DNA from: Bacteroidales bacterium
Lineage (GTDB): Bacteria; Bacteroidota; Bacteroidia; Bacteroidales; WCHB1-69
Direction: 5' to 3'
DNA length: 40,286 nt
NCBI GenBank assembly: GCA_017615795.1
Contig: JAFZZK010000043.1
Span: 1 to 40,286, forward strand
Position numbers and translations under genes: made by a program. This document shows, in pieces, positions 19,982 to 27,653 of the stretch. Numbering within the stretch: the first letter of the stretch is position 1; each line of letters begins with the position of its first letter. The notes under the pieces were generated by a model. The model was not told the origin of the DNA and did not search any database. It saw only the letters and a program-made list of their open reading frames with translations.

Positions 19982-21166
19982 ATGAAAAACACATATAAGT
20001 CATTAATAATTTGCGTTTTAGTCGCATTAATATCAGTCGGCACGTCCTACAGCGTGCTGGCTGGTAACCGCGACCGTTCCGGTCAGGCTGGTGCCTCCCA
20101 CTTGTTGATTGACCCGTGGGCACGCTCCAACGGCATGGCCAATGCCGGCGTGGCTGAAATACGAGGCCTTGAATCTGTTTACTCGAATGTTGCTGGTTTG
20201 ACTTTCGTAAAGAAGACGGACTTTGCCTTCAACCGTACCCAATATTTGGTGGGTTCCAATTGTGGCATCAACATCAATGCTCTGGCTTTTGCCCAGCATC
20301 TCGGCAAGAAAAGAGATTTTGGTACGCTTGGTGTCTCTTTCTCCACCATGGGCTTTGGTAATATCCCCATCACGACTGTGGCTCAACCGGAAGGCGGTTT
20401 GGGTACATTCAGTCCTTCCCTCTCCATCATCGGCATTCACTATGCCAAGTCGTTCAACAATTTCATCAAGGGCGGTATCTCCTTGAAGGTTATCAACGAG
20501 CGCATCGCTGACCTTCACGCCACTGGTTTTGCTATCGATGCAGGTGTGCAGTACATTGCAGGCAAGTTCGAGAACTTCAAGATTGGCGTTACGTTGAAGA
20601 ACATCGGTCTCCCGATGTCCTACAAGGGCGACGGTCTCTCCGCTCGTGGTGTCATCAACAACACCGGTACCGAGCAGACCCTTGAGGTTCGTTCCGCCGA
20701 ATATGAATTGCCCTCCATGTTGGCTATCGGCGTCAGCTACGACTTCTTGTGGTTTGGCGGTGAATATGCCTCCATGTCGAAGGAAGAACTCGCTGAAGAG
20801 GGTCTTACCCGCGATGAGGCCAAACATCGTTTGACGCTCGCCGGTTCCTTCACGGCAAACTCCTACTCCCGCGACATCTTCGCTATCGGTATTGAATACG
20901 GCTTCATGAACTATTTCATGATTCGCGCGGGCTATGCCCTCGAGAACGTGACCCGTGCTCATGAGGTGAATGAGAATGGCGAGCAAATCGTTTCCGCCAT
21001 CCTCTTCAACTCCGACTCTTTCTTCACCGGTCCGTCAGTCGGTGCAACCGCTGTCATCCCTCTCAAGAAGGGTAATACGGGCAGCCGTATTTACATCGAC
21101 TATGCTTATCGCTTCACGCACCAGTGGAGAGGTAACCATGTTATTGGTATCAAGGTTTCCTTGTAA
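19982..21166 (+). CDS. PorV/PorQ family outer membrane beta-barrel protein
   Basis: A 394-residue outer membrane protein with a signal peptide ending near SVLAGNRD. The family signature follows at once: GASHLLIDPWARSNGMANAG, then IRGLESVYSNVAGL, as in PorV and PorQ where the pattern is LLI-P-ARS-GMG-AG-A...N-AGL. The rest is alternating beta strands ending in HVIGIKVSL. PorV binds the C-terminal signal of T9SS cargo and shuttles it to the surface attachment machinery; PorQ acts at surface attachment. Whether this copy is the cell's general PorV or a paralogue dedicated to the preceding cargo cannot be told from the window, but its place in the operon favours the latter. A strong terminator follows 23 bases after the stop. 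Confidence 0.85.
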   Translation: MKNTYKSLIICVLVALISVGTSYSVLAGNRDRSGQAGASHLLIDPWARSNGMANAGVAEIRGLESVYSNVAGLTFVKKTDFAFNRTQYLVGSNCGININALAFAQHLGKKRDFGTLGVSFSTMGFGNIPITTVAQPEGGLGTFSPSLSIIGIHYAKSFNNFIKGGISLKVINERIADLHATGFAIDAGVQYIAGKFENFKIGVTLKNIGLPMSYKGDGLSARGVINNTGTEQTLEVRSAEYELPSMLAIGVSYDFLWFGGEYASMSKEELAEEGLTRDEAKHRLTLAGSFTANSYSRDIFAIGIEYGFMNYFMIRAGYALENVTRAHEVNENGEQIVSAILFNSDSFFTGPSVGATAVIPLKKGNTGSRIYIDYAYRFTHQWRGNHVIGIKVSL

Positions 21167-21189
21167 TATTTTAAACCTTTCTTAGTTAT

Positions 21190-21224
21190 AATAGAAGAGG
21201 CTTTCCAAAGCCTCTTCTATTTTG
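21190..21224 (+). terminator. Intrinsic terminator closing the TonB-cargo-PorV operon
   Basis: A perfect inverted repeat, AATAGAAGAGGCTTT (21190-21204) and AAAGCCTCTTCTATT (21207-21221), is followed by further Ts. It forms a 15-bp stem with a very small loop, 23 bases after the PorV-like stop and 19 bases before greA. It is nearly symmetrical on both strands but serves the plus-strand operon. Confidence 0.88.
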
Positions 21225-21242
21225 TGTAATTAAAAAACAATT

Positions 21243-21716
21243 ATGGAAGACATTAAGTACTACTCCCAAAAGGGTCTTGACGACCTGAAAGCACAATTAT
21301 ACCAACTTGAGCATGTGGAACGTCCTCGTGTCACGCAGGCTATTGCTGACGCGCGCGACAAGGGCGATCTTTCTGAGAATGCCGAGTATGATGCCGCGAA
21401 GGAGGCTCAGGGTATGTTGGAGATGAAAATCGCGAATCTCAAGAACACCATTGCCCATGCGCGCGTGCTCGACGAGTCGAAGATCGATGTCTCTAAGGTG
21501 CTCATCTACTCCATCGTCAAAATCCGTAACGTCCAGAACAACGCTGTGATGACATATACCATCGTGCAAGAGTCAGAATTGGATGTACGTGCGGGTAAAA
21601 TTTCCGTGTCAAGCCCCATTGCCAAGGCTCTTATCGGCAAGTCAAAGGGCGATGTGGTGACTGTTAACGCGCCGGCAGGCCAGATTCAGTTCGAGATTCT
21701 TGACGTTTCCCGTTAA
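21243..21716 (+). CDS. greA: Transcription elongation factor GreA
   Basis: Rescues backtracked RNA polymerase by stimulating transcript cleavage. The N-terminal coiled coil contains DARDKGDLSENAEYDAAKEA with the acidic tip residues (Asp and Glu of DLSENAEYD), and the C-terminal FKBP-like domain has SSPIAKALIGKSKGDVV. At 157 residues it has normal length. It begins just after the terminator, so it should have its own promoter; TATTTTG inside the terminator tail (21218-21224) could be a weak -7 element. The HIT gene follows after 15 bases. Confidence 0.96.
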   Translation: MEDIKYYSQKGLDDLKAQLYQLEHVERPRVTQAIADARDKGDLSENAEYDAAKEAQGMLEMKIANLKNTIAHARVLDESKIDVSKVLIYSIVKIRNVQNNAVMTYTIVQESELDVRAGKISVSSPIAKALIGKSKGDVVTVNAPAGQIQFEILDVSR

Positions 21717-21731
21717 TTTGAAACAATCATT

Positions 21732-22133
21732 ATGGAAGACACTATTTTTACCAAGATCATCAAGGGTGAAATTCCTTGCTACAAGGTCGCGGAGGATGAC
21801 CGTTATTTCGCGTTCCTCGACATTTCCCCCATTGCCCGCGGGCATGTGCTCGTGGTGACCAAGTTGCAGAACGACTACATCTTTGACCTGCCTGATGACC
21901 TGTTGGCCGGTATGATGCTGTTTGCGAAGAAGGTTGCCATCGGCCTCAAAAAGGCGGTTCCTTGCAACCGCGTGGGCGTGGCGGTCATCGGCATCGACGT
22001 GCCGCACAACCACATTCACCTTGTGCCCATCAATGGGGTGGGCGACCTGAATTTCAAGGCTGAGCGCGTGAAGCTCACCGATGAGGAATTCAAGGAAATT
22101 GCCGCCTCTATTGCCGCCGCCGTTGAATTGTAA
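21732..22133 (+). CDS. HIT family nucleotide-binding protein
   Basis: A 133-residue histidine-triad protein of the HINT/Fhit type, which hydrolyses nucleoside phosphoramidates or dinucleotides. The N-terminus TIFTKIIKGEIPCYKV is the family start, and the triad is His92-Asn-His94-Ile-His96 in VPHNHIHLVP. The physiological substrate is not predictable. It lies 15 bases after greA and 18 bases before the transketolase subunit gene, so a shared transcript is likely. Confidence 0.94.
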   Translation: MEDTIFTKIIKGEIPCYKVAEDDRYFAFLDISPIARGHVLVVTKLQNDYIFDLPDDLLAGMMLFAKKVAIGLKKAVPCNRVGVAVIGIDVPHNHIHLVPINGVGDLNFKAERVKLTDEEFKEIAASIAAAVEL

Positions 22134-22151
22134 TCATTAAACAACCCTATT

Positions 22152-22997
22152 ATGGATACCAAAGAATTACAAAACATTGCAGCCCAAGTGCGTCGCGACA
22201 TCATACGCATGGTGCACGATGCCAAGTCGGGACATCCCGGCGGCTCTCTCGGCTGCGCCGACTTTCTTACTGCCCTCTATTTTGAGGTGATGGATATCGA
22301 TCCCGCAAAGTTCACCAAGGAAGGCACAGGTGAGGATATGTTTTTCCTGTCGAATGGTCACATATCGCCCGTCCTGTATAGCGTGATGGCGCGCAGGGGA
22401 TATTTTCCGGTGGAGGAATTAGGCACATTCCGCAAACTCCATACCCGTTTGCAGGGTCATCCGACGCCTGTGGAGGGCCTGCCCGGCATCCGCATTGCTT
22501 CCGGCTCGCTGGGACAAGGTGTTTCCGTGGCTATTGGCGCCGCTCTCGCCAAGAAAGCGAACCAGGACCCCCATATTGTCTACGCGCTTACCGGTGATGG
22601 AGAACTCCAGGAAGGACAAATTTGGGAAGCCGTCATGTTTGCAGGTGCCAAGAAGGTGGATAACCTCATTGTGACGGTTGACCATAACGGCAAGCAAATC
22701 GACGGTCCTACCGACACGGTGATGAACCTCGGCAAGTTGCGTGCCAAGTTCGAGGCTTTTGGCTGGATGGTGCTCGACATGGATGGCAACGACATGAAGA
22801 AATGTGTCCAGACTCTGAAGTTAGCCAAGACATTGGCTCGTAATGGCAAACCAGTCGCCATTATTATGAAGACTGAAATGGGACAAGGTGTCGATTTTAT
22901 GATGGGAACGCACAAGTGGCATGGTACACCGCCAAACGATGAACAGGCTGAAGCCGCTCTCGCCCAACTGCCCCTCACCTCCCTTGGCGATTACTAA
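22152..22997 (+). CDS. Transketolase, N-terminal (thiamine-diphosphate-binding) subunit
   Basis: This 281-residue protein equals the first half of a transketolase. AKSGHPGGSLGCADFLTAL binds the cofactor and substrate, the ThDP motif runs from GDGELQEGQIWEA to IVTVDHN, and GTHKWHGTPP lies near the end. Split transketolases pair this subunit with a separate C-terminal (Pyr/C) subunit, normally encoded next door. Here the next gene is an LptF/LptG permease starting 12 bases on, with no continuation in any frame, so the partner must be elsewhere. The length is full for an N-subunit, so it does not look truncated. The split type transfers two-carbon units in the pentose phosphate pathway; related split enzymes can act on other substrates. 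Confidence 0.9.
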   Translation: MDTKELQNIAAQVRRDIIRMVHDAKSGHPGGSLGCADFLTALYFEVMDIDPAKFTKEGTGEDMFFLSNGHISPVLYSVMARRGYFPVEELGTFRKLHTRLQGHPTPVEGLPGIRIASGSLGQGVSVAIGAALAKKANQDPHIVYALTGDGELQEGQIWEAVMFAGAKKVDNLIVTVDHNGKQIDGPTDTVMNLGKLRAKFEAFGWMVLDMDGNDMKKCVQTLKLAKTLARNGKPVAIIMKTEMGQGVDFMMGTHKWHGTPPNDEQAEAALAQLPLTSLGDY

Positions 22998-23009
22998 TGG
23001 CATGTCATC

Positions 23010-24485
23010 GTGAAGATCATCAACAGATACCTCTGTAAGAACTTCCTCGGCCCCTTCGTGCTGACTTTTTTCGTCTCCCTGTTTGTGCTATTGATGCAGT
23101 TCCTTTGGAAATGGGTTGACGAACTAGTGGGGAAGGGGTTGGAAATCAGTGTACTGTTGAAATTGCTTTTTTATGCCTCCATCACGTTGACATCCATGGC
23201 CTTCCCATTGGCTGTGCTCTTGGCATCCTTGATGACATTCGGTAATTTGGGTGAGCGATATGAGATTGTGGCATTGAAGTCTGCAGGTGTCTCCGTCCGT
23301 AAGATGATGACTCCGCTTTTTGTGCTGTCGTTCATTATAGCCCTTGTCGCCTTCGAATTTTCCAACCAGGTTATTCCCAAGGCAACGATCAGGCTTAGGA
23401 TGCTGCTGTTTGACATACAAGAACAAAAGCCTTCTCTTAGCATCGAGGAGGGCGTTTTCTATGAAGGATTCGACAATTACTCCATTCGCGTGGGCAAGAA
23501 GATGCCCGATGGGGAAACCGTGAAGGACATTATGATTTATGATCACTCGCGGCGTATGGGAAACACGTCTGTCACATACGCCACGGAGGGCACCATGCGA
23601 GTTACTCCAGACAAGCATTATCTGGTGTTTACGCTTCGCGACGGCTCCTACTGGGATGAAAGTCCTTACGCGCATAAGGGCGGTGTCAATGCTAACGGAC
23701 GTTATCCGCTTACCCGTGCCACCTTCGACAAGCAGTATAAGCGTTTCGACATGTCCTCTTTCACCATGGGCAATGTCGATAAAAGCTTTTACGAGGGCCA
23801 CTCCACGGCTCTGTCCATCGAACAGCTTACAGAGAGAATAGACACGATGAAGAATGAAATCACGCAGTTGGCGCACGGTGCTTCCGATGCGTTCTTCAAC
23901 AACTTGTACTATTTCAACATTTTTATTAAGAACGACTCCACACGATTTGACACCATCACGCATTCACGAAAATGCGATATCGCGGAAATGACCAGTGATC
24001 AACAGTTTAAGATATTCTCCTTTGCCGAGAATGCTGCGCGTTCCTTTATCTACTCTGTGCGTTTTGCCTATCAAGACCAGGATTTCCGCACGCGCTACAT
24101 GTGGTCATATCAGATTGAATTGTTTAGAAAGTTCTCCCTCTCGCTGGCGTGTGTGCTCTTTTTCTTTATAGGAGCCCCGTTGGGCTCTATCATTCGAAAA
24201 GGCGGTATCGGTATCCCGTTGGTGGTTACGGTGGTCTTTTTCACCATCTACTTCGCCCTCTCCATTATGGGCGAGAAAATCGCCAAGAGCAGTGTCTGGC
24301 CTGTGTGGTTCGGCATGTTCTTTTCTTCGTTCATCTTGCTCCCCATTTGCGTTTTCCTCACGTACCACGCAACCACCGACTCGGCGGTGCTTTCCCCTGA
24401 CACATATTCCAAATTCATCGATAGAATCAAAACAATAAGACTCTTCTCCAAAAAACGACATGAAGATACTACAACTTTGTCATAA
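23010..24485 (+). CDS. LptF/LptG family permease (lipopolysaccharide export)
   Basis: A 491-residue inner membrane protein of the YjgP/YjgQ family, the transmembrane half of the LptB2FG ABC transporter that extracts lipopolysaccharide and passes it to LptC/LptA. Membrane segments lie near residues 12-34, 45-75 and 97-120, followed by a periplasmic beta-jellyroll domain (about residues 130-360). Three C-terminal segments lie near residues 375-395, 402-420 and 430-450. The N-terminus KIINRYLCKNFLGPFVLTFF and GERYEIVALKSAGVS are typical. The start is GTG at 23010; the nearby ATG at 23002 is out of frame and hits a stop. Its 3' end overlaps the next gene by 26 bases. Confidence 0.92.
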   Translation: MKIINRYLCKNFLGPFVLTFFVSLFVLLMQFLWKWVDELVGKGLEISVLLKLLFYASITLTSMAFPLAVLLASLMTFGNLGERYEIVALKSAGVSVRKMMTPLFVLSFIIALVAFEFSNQVIPKATIRLRMLLFDIQEQKPSLSIEEGVFYEGFDNYSIRVGKKMPDGETVKDIMIYDHSRRMGNTSVTYATEGTMRVTPDKHYLVFTLRDGSYWDESPYAHKGGVNANGRYPLTRATFDKQYKRFDMSSFTMGNVDKSFYEGHSTALSIEQLTERIDTMKNEITQLAHGASDAFFNNLYYFNIFIKNDSTRFDTITHSRKCDIAEMTSDQQFKIFSFAENAARSFIYSVRFAYQDQDFRTRYMWSYQIELFRKFSLSLACVLFFFIGAPLGSIIRKGGIGIPLVVTVVFFTIYFALSIMGEKIAKSSVWPVWFGMFFSSFILLPICVFLTYHATTDSAVLSPDTYSKFIDRIKTIRLFSKKRHEDTTTLS

Positions 24486-25668
24486 GCCTCCCTTGCCGCA
24501 AGTGGACGGCGGTTGCATCGCCATGCACAACATCACCCAAGGTTTACTTGACAGCGGTCAAGATGTCAGGGTGCTGGCTGTTTCCACGCCCAAGCATCCC
24601 GTCAAAACAGAGGCTCTTCCCGAAGATTATTTGCGCCGCACGCGCTTCGAGTCTGTGTATATAGACACGACACCCAAGGCCGGTGCTGCCATGCGTAGCC
24701 TGTTGCACCGCAACTCCTACCAGATTTCCAGGTTCTACAGCAAGGAAATGGCCGACAAATTAGCCAAGATCCTGTCGTCGGAGTCTTTTGACATCGTTCA
24801 TGTAGAATCGATATACATGACCCCCTATATTCCTGTCATCCGCCGCCATTCCAAGGCAAAAGTGGTGTTGCGCATGCATAATATCGAGCACTTGATTTGG
24901 GAAAGACTGGCCTCCAACGAAAGCAATCTTTTCCGCAAATGGGTATATAGGACCAACTGCAACCAATTGCGCCGTGTGGAGGAACAGATTCTCAACGTTG
25001 TCGATGGTTATATGACCATTTCCGAACCCGACTTCAATTATTTTCGCATCACAGCCCCGAATGTGCTCGGCACTATAGTGCCCTTTGGCATTGACATGGA
25101 CAATTATGAGGTGGAAGACGACTATATCCCATCGGAGAATCCTTCCTTGTGCCATATCGGCAGCATGAATTGGTCTCCCAATATAGAGGGGATGGAGTGG
25201 TTTTTGGACGATGTGTGGCCAGCCATTCACGAGAAATATCCGAAGTTGACTTTCACTCTGGCGGGCCGTAATATTCCCGGGAGCATTCAGCAGCGTCATG
25301 ACCCTAATGTCACCATTGCCGGTGCTGTGGCCGATGCCAATGCTTTTATGCTCGACCATGACTTCATGGTCGTTCCCTTGCTGTCCGGCAGCGGCATTCG
25401 TATCAAGATTGTCGAAGCCATGGCGTTGGGTCGCGTTGTCATCACCACCAGCGTGGGTGCCGAGGGACTTGCCGTGGAGAGCGGCAAGCATCTTTTCATC
25501 GCTGACACGCCCGAAGAGTTTCTCGCCGTCATCGACAAGTGCATCGCCACGCCCGACATTTGCTCGATTATCGGCGAAAATGCACGTGATGTGATCTCTG
25601 TCAAGCACAATAATACGATAATCACTGAAAAAATGCTCGATTTTTACAGGCAGACCATCCAATCCTAA
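24460..25668 (+). CDS. Family 4 (GT-B) glycosyltransferase
   Basis: A 402-residue retaining glycosyltransferase of the GT4 type. The N-terminal acceptor domain begins MKILQLCHKPPLPQVDGG, and FDIVHVESIYM lies near residue 115. The C-terminal donor domain contains IGSMNWSPNIEGMEWFL, FTLAGRNIPGSI and the donor-binding block GSGIRIKIVEAMALGRVVIT with GAEGL after it. The specific sugar is unknown; its position directly behind the LptF/LptG gene suggests lipopolysaccharide or capsule work. It overlaps that gene by 26 bases and ends 3 bases before dxs, so all three are probably on one transcript. Confidence 0.9.
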   Translation: MKILQLCHKPPLPQVDGGCIAMHNITQGLLDSGQDVRVLAVSTPKHPVKTEALPEDYLRRTRFESVYIDTTPKAGAAMRSLLHRNSYQISRFYSKEMADKLAKILSSESFDIVHVESIYMTPYIPVIRRHSKAKVVLRMHNIEHLIWERLASNESNLFRKWVYRTNCNQLRRVEEQILNVVDGYMTISEPDFNYFRITAPNVLGTIVPFGIDMDNYEVEDDYIPSENPSLCHIGSMNWSPNIEGMEWFLDDVWPAIHEKYPKLTFTLAGRNIPGSIQQRHDPNVTIAGAVADANAFMLDHDFMVVPLLSGSGIRIKIVEAMALGRVVITTSVGAEGLAVESGKHLFIADTPEEFLAVIDKCIATPDICSIIGENARDVISVKHNNTIITEKMLDFYRQTIQS

Positions 25669-25671
25669 ATT

Positions 25672-27567
25672 ATGCGATATCTCGACTCCATACATACACC
25701 GGAGGATTTGCGGAAACTGTCGGTGGAACAGCTGCCGCAGCTATGCGATGAACTGCGGCAGTTCATCATCGAGCAGACCGCCCGTCATCCTGGCCATCTC
25801 GGTTCCAGTCTTGGGGTGGTGGAGCTCACCGTGGCCATCCATTATGTGTTCAACACGCCCGACGACCGGTTGGTGTGGGACGTGGGGCATCAAGCATACG
25901 GCCACAAGATTTTGACGGGACGCAAGGATGTCTTTGCCACCAACCGGTGCTATGGCGGCATCAGCGGTTTCCCGCGGCGTGAGGAGAGCGAATACGACGC
26001 CTTTGGCACAGGACATTCCTCCACCTCCATCTCCGCGGTGTTGGGAATGGCAATGGCTGCCAAGATGGATGGCAATATCCAACGCAATCACATCGCTGTC
26101 ATCGGCGACGGCGCTATTGGCGGCGGCATGGCGTTCGAGGCCATGAACCAAGCCTCTTATCGCGATGTCAACATGTTGGTTATCCTCAACGACAATAAAA
26201 TTTCCATAGACCAGAGTACCGGTGCCATGAGCAAATACCTGCTTTCCATCACCACGTCGCCGGCTTACAACAGATTCAAGAACCGGCTCTGGAATCTCTT
26301 TACCTTCAATTCGAAACAGTCCAACAAAATCACCAACTTCTTCAGCAAGATGGGCAACGGGCTGAAGGGTTATCTGTTGGGCGGCAGCAACTGGTTCCAA
26401 AGTTTGGGTTACCGCTATTTTGGTCCCGCCGACGGACATGATGTCGTGGCATTGGTCAAGACCCTGCAGGGGCTCAAGAAGCTGCCTGGGTTGAAGCTCT
26501 TTCATGTGCTCACGGTCAAGGGCAAAGGACTGGAGATGGCTGAGCAGCACCAGACGGCCTACCATGCGCCCGGCAAGTTCAATCCCGATACGGGGCAGAT
26601 CATTGAACCTCACACGGAGGGCATGCCTCCAAAATTCCAGGATGTGTTTGGGAACACCATTCTTGAGCTTGCCCGTCAGGACGATAAAGTGGTGGGCATC
26701 ACACCTGCCATGGCCACGGGTTGCTCCTTGACCATCATGAACGACGTTTATCCCGAACGTGTCTTCGACGTGGGCATTGCCGAACAGCATGCCGTGACCT
26801 TCTCCGCAGGACTTGCCGCAGAAGGTTATGTCCCGTTTTGCAACATATACTCCTCGTTCCTGCAACGTGGCTACGACCAGGTGATCCACGACGTGGCGTT
26901 GCAGAAGCTGCCCGTCGTTTTTTGCATCGACCGTGCGGGGTTGGTGGGAGAGGACGGTGCCACGCACCAGGGTGCATACGACTTGGCCTTCCTGCGTGCC
27001 GTGCCCGACCTGATCATCGCCTCGCCGCTCAACGAACATGAGTTGCGCAATATGATGGTGACAGCCTATCACAATGCCAAGCAGGGCGGATTGCCTTTCG
27101 TTATCCGCTACCCGCGCGGACGCGGCGTACTGGTGGACTGGCAAAACGAACCGCAGTCCATTCCCATCGGCAAGGGACGGGTCTTGCGCGAAGGCGGGCG
27201 TCTGCTCGTGCTGTCGATCGGCCCCTTGGGCAACAACGTCACCAAGGCACTTGGCCAATTGTCGGAGGAAAACCTTTGTCCCGCCCATGTGGATATGCGT
27301 TTCCTGAAACCGCTCGACGAGGAATTGCTGCGCAATATGGCCGCAAAATACCCTGTCTGGCTTACAGTGGAAGACGGTACTGAAAAAGGCGGTCTGTTCT
27401 CTGCGGTGGCTGAGTTCTTGGAAGAAAACGGGTTGAAAAACGTACTGCATCACGTGTCCATCCCCGACCGTTTCATCGCGCAAGGCGACATCCCTAACAT
27501 CCATCATGAGGTTGGGTTTGGCGTGGATGATATGGTGGCTAAGATTCGCGAAATCTTGGCGGAGTAA
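25672..27567 (+). CDS. dxs: 1-deoxy-D-xylulose-5-phosphate synthase
   Basis: Condenses pyruvate and glyceraldehyde-3-phosphate, the first step of the MEP isoprenoid pathway. The N-terminal HPGHLGSSLGVVELTVAIHY and the DVGHQAYGHKILTGR block are characteristic. The ThDP motif runs from GDGAIGGGMAFEAMNQ to LNDNKISI, and the pyrimidine domain holds DRAGLVGEDGATHQGAYDLA. The 631-residue length is normal. The ATG is 3 bases after the glycosyltransferase stop. The other MEP genes are not in the window. Confidence 0.97.
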   Translation: MRYLDSIHTPEDLRKLSVEQLPQLCDELRQFIIEQTARHPGHLGSSLGVVELTVAIHYVFNTPDDRLVWDVGHQAYGHKILTGRKDVFATNRCYGGISGFPRREESEYDAFGTGHSSTSISAVLGMAMAAKMDGNIQRNHIAVIGDGAIGGGMAFEAMNQASYRDVNMLVILNDNKISIDQSTGAMSKYLLSITTSPAYNRFKNRLWNLFTFNSKQSNKITNFFSKMGNGLKGYLLGGSNWFQSLGYRYFGPADGHDVVALVKTLQGLKKLPGLKLFHVLTVKGKGLEMAEQHQTAYHAPGKFNPDTGQIIEPHTEGMPPKFQDVFGNTILELARQDDKVVGITPAMATGCSLTIMNDVYPERVFDVGIAEQHAVTFSAGLAAEGYVPFCNIYSSFLQRGYDQVIHDVALQKLPVVFCIDRAGLVGEDGATHQGAYDLAFLRAVPDLIIASPLNEHELRNMMVTAYHNAKQGGLPFVIRYPRGRGVLVDWQNEPQSIPIGKGRVLREGGRLLVLSIGPLGNNVTKALGQLSEENLCPAHVDMRFLKPLDEELLRNMAAKYPVWLTVEDGTEKGGLFSAVAEFLEENGLKNVLHHVSIPDRFIAQGDIPNIHHEVGFGVDDMVAKIREILAE

Positions 27568-27628
27568 TCGTGTAGATACCCGAGACTTCTGCTGGCAAGA
27601 CACCTGCCACGTCCGGCTGTTTTTTTTG

Positions 27629-27636
27629 TATTTTTG
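27629..27636 (+). promoter_or_regulatory. Promoter -7 element of the CLC gene
   Basis: The sequence TATTTTTGCGCC matches TAnnTTTG, 17 bases upstream of the ATG at 27654, directly after a run of eight Ts. That T run follows a weak 5-bp stem (TGGCA/TGCCA) and might help terminate dxs transcription, but the stem is poor. Confidence 0.62.
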
Positions 27637-27653
27637 CGCCTCTGTTTCCAAGT

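Noticed and set aside
22990-23012. Frameshift splitting a full-length transketolase
   Set aside because: None of the three frames after the stop encodes the transketolase C-terminal half. A clear LptF/LptG gene begins at 23010.
27568-27628. Possible intrinsic terminator after dxs
   Set aside because: The only stem is 5 bp (TGGCA/TGCCA) and is ten bases away from the T run; too weak to annotate.
25741-27651. 636-codon minus-strand frame opposite dxs
   Set aside because: dxs is certain on the plus strand. The reverse translation is His/Gln-rich and featureless.
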